From Candidatus Hydrogenedentota bacterium (GTDB lineage: Bacteria > Hydrogenedentota > Hydrogenedentia > Hydrogenedentales > SLHB01), in NCBI GenBank assembly GCA_013349485.1, contig DUZM01000276.1, positions 1 to 5,468 on the forward strand: a stretch of 5,468 bases of DNA, given 5' to 3'. Position numbers and translations under genes: made by a program. Below, in pieces: positions 5,421 to 5,468 of this stretch (the first letter of the stretch is position 1; each line of letters begins with the position of its first letter). The notes beneath the pieces are model-generated. The model was not told the origin of the DNA, ran no database searches, and was given only the letters and a program-made list of their open reading frames with translations.

Positions 5421-5468
5421 TCACCAGTTCTCGGCCAGAATCTCGAAGTGCGCCTGGGGATGGGCGCA
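5421..5468 (-). CDS. C-terminal end of an unidentified protein upstream of nqrM (truncated by the window)
   Basis: Fifteen sense codons (CAHPQAHFEILAENW) end at TGA 5423-5421. The frame stays open to the window edge. The 9-bp gap to the nqrM-like start, with its ribosome binding site overlapping this stop, indicates an operon. By analogy with known clusters it might be an NQR-related gene, but 15 residues do not identify it. Confidence 0.45.
   Translation of the reverse strand, partial: CAHPQAHFEILAENW

Noticed and set aside
1..5468. tRNA, rRNA or transposase genes
   Set aside because: I saw no tRNA-like cloverleaf, rRNA segment or transposase motif in either strand. A covariance-model scan was not possible here.

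Overview
This looks like a bacterial chromosome segment, moderately GC-rich by eye, from a Gram-negative-type organism with sodium-pumping respiration. It carries the end of a GH116 glycosidase and an NqrM-like assembly factor for Na+-translocating NADH:quinone reductase. GH116 enzymes, small retropepsin-like proteases and VapC pairs together suggest a Planctomycetota- or Hydrogenedentota-like environmental lineage. That placement is a guess from gene content only.

Layout. The 3' end of a GH116 glycosidase gene (1-813, +) converges on a minus-strand cluster. Read in the direction of transcription, that cluster is a PaaI-type hotdog thioesterase (2652-2137), a VapC PIN toxin (2027-1629), its overlapping Phd/YefM-type antitoxin (1632-1372) and a small retropepsin-like aspartic protease (1267-854). 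The toxin precedes the antitoxin. Its start sits directly under a good -35/-10 pair that overlaps TGTACA-type half-sites, so a leaderless, autoregulated transcript is predicted.

From about 2750 to 4390 the DNA is a patchwork. A second, decayed copy of the thioesterase gene lies in two pieces: an N-terminal piece with its 5' flank near 4126-4317, and a middle piece near 2866-2990. Between them are an intact DUF3800 gene (3778-2990, -) and about 350 bp of hairpin-rich non-coding DNA. The DUF3800 stop codon touches the edge of the thioesterase homology. A 38-codon plus-strand ORF (2768-2884) next to the middle piece may be the stub of a nuclease gene.

After the patchwork comes a complete D12-class DNA adenine methylase (4388-5236, +). 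It converges, one base apart, on the 57-residue NqrM-like gene (5411-5238, -). The last codons of an upstream gene in the same apparent operon run off the window at 5468. The methylase, DUF3800 protein, nuclease stub and toxin-antitoxin pair give the middle of the window the character of a small defence or mobile-gene islet between housekeeping genes.
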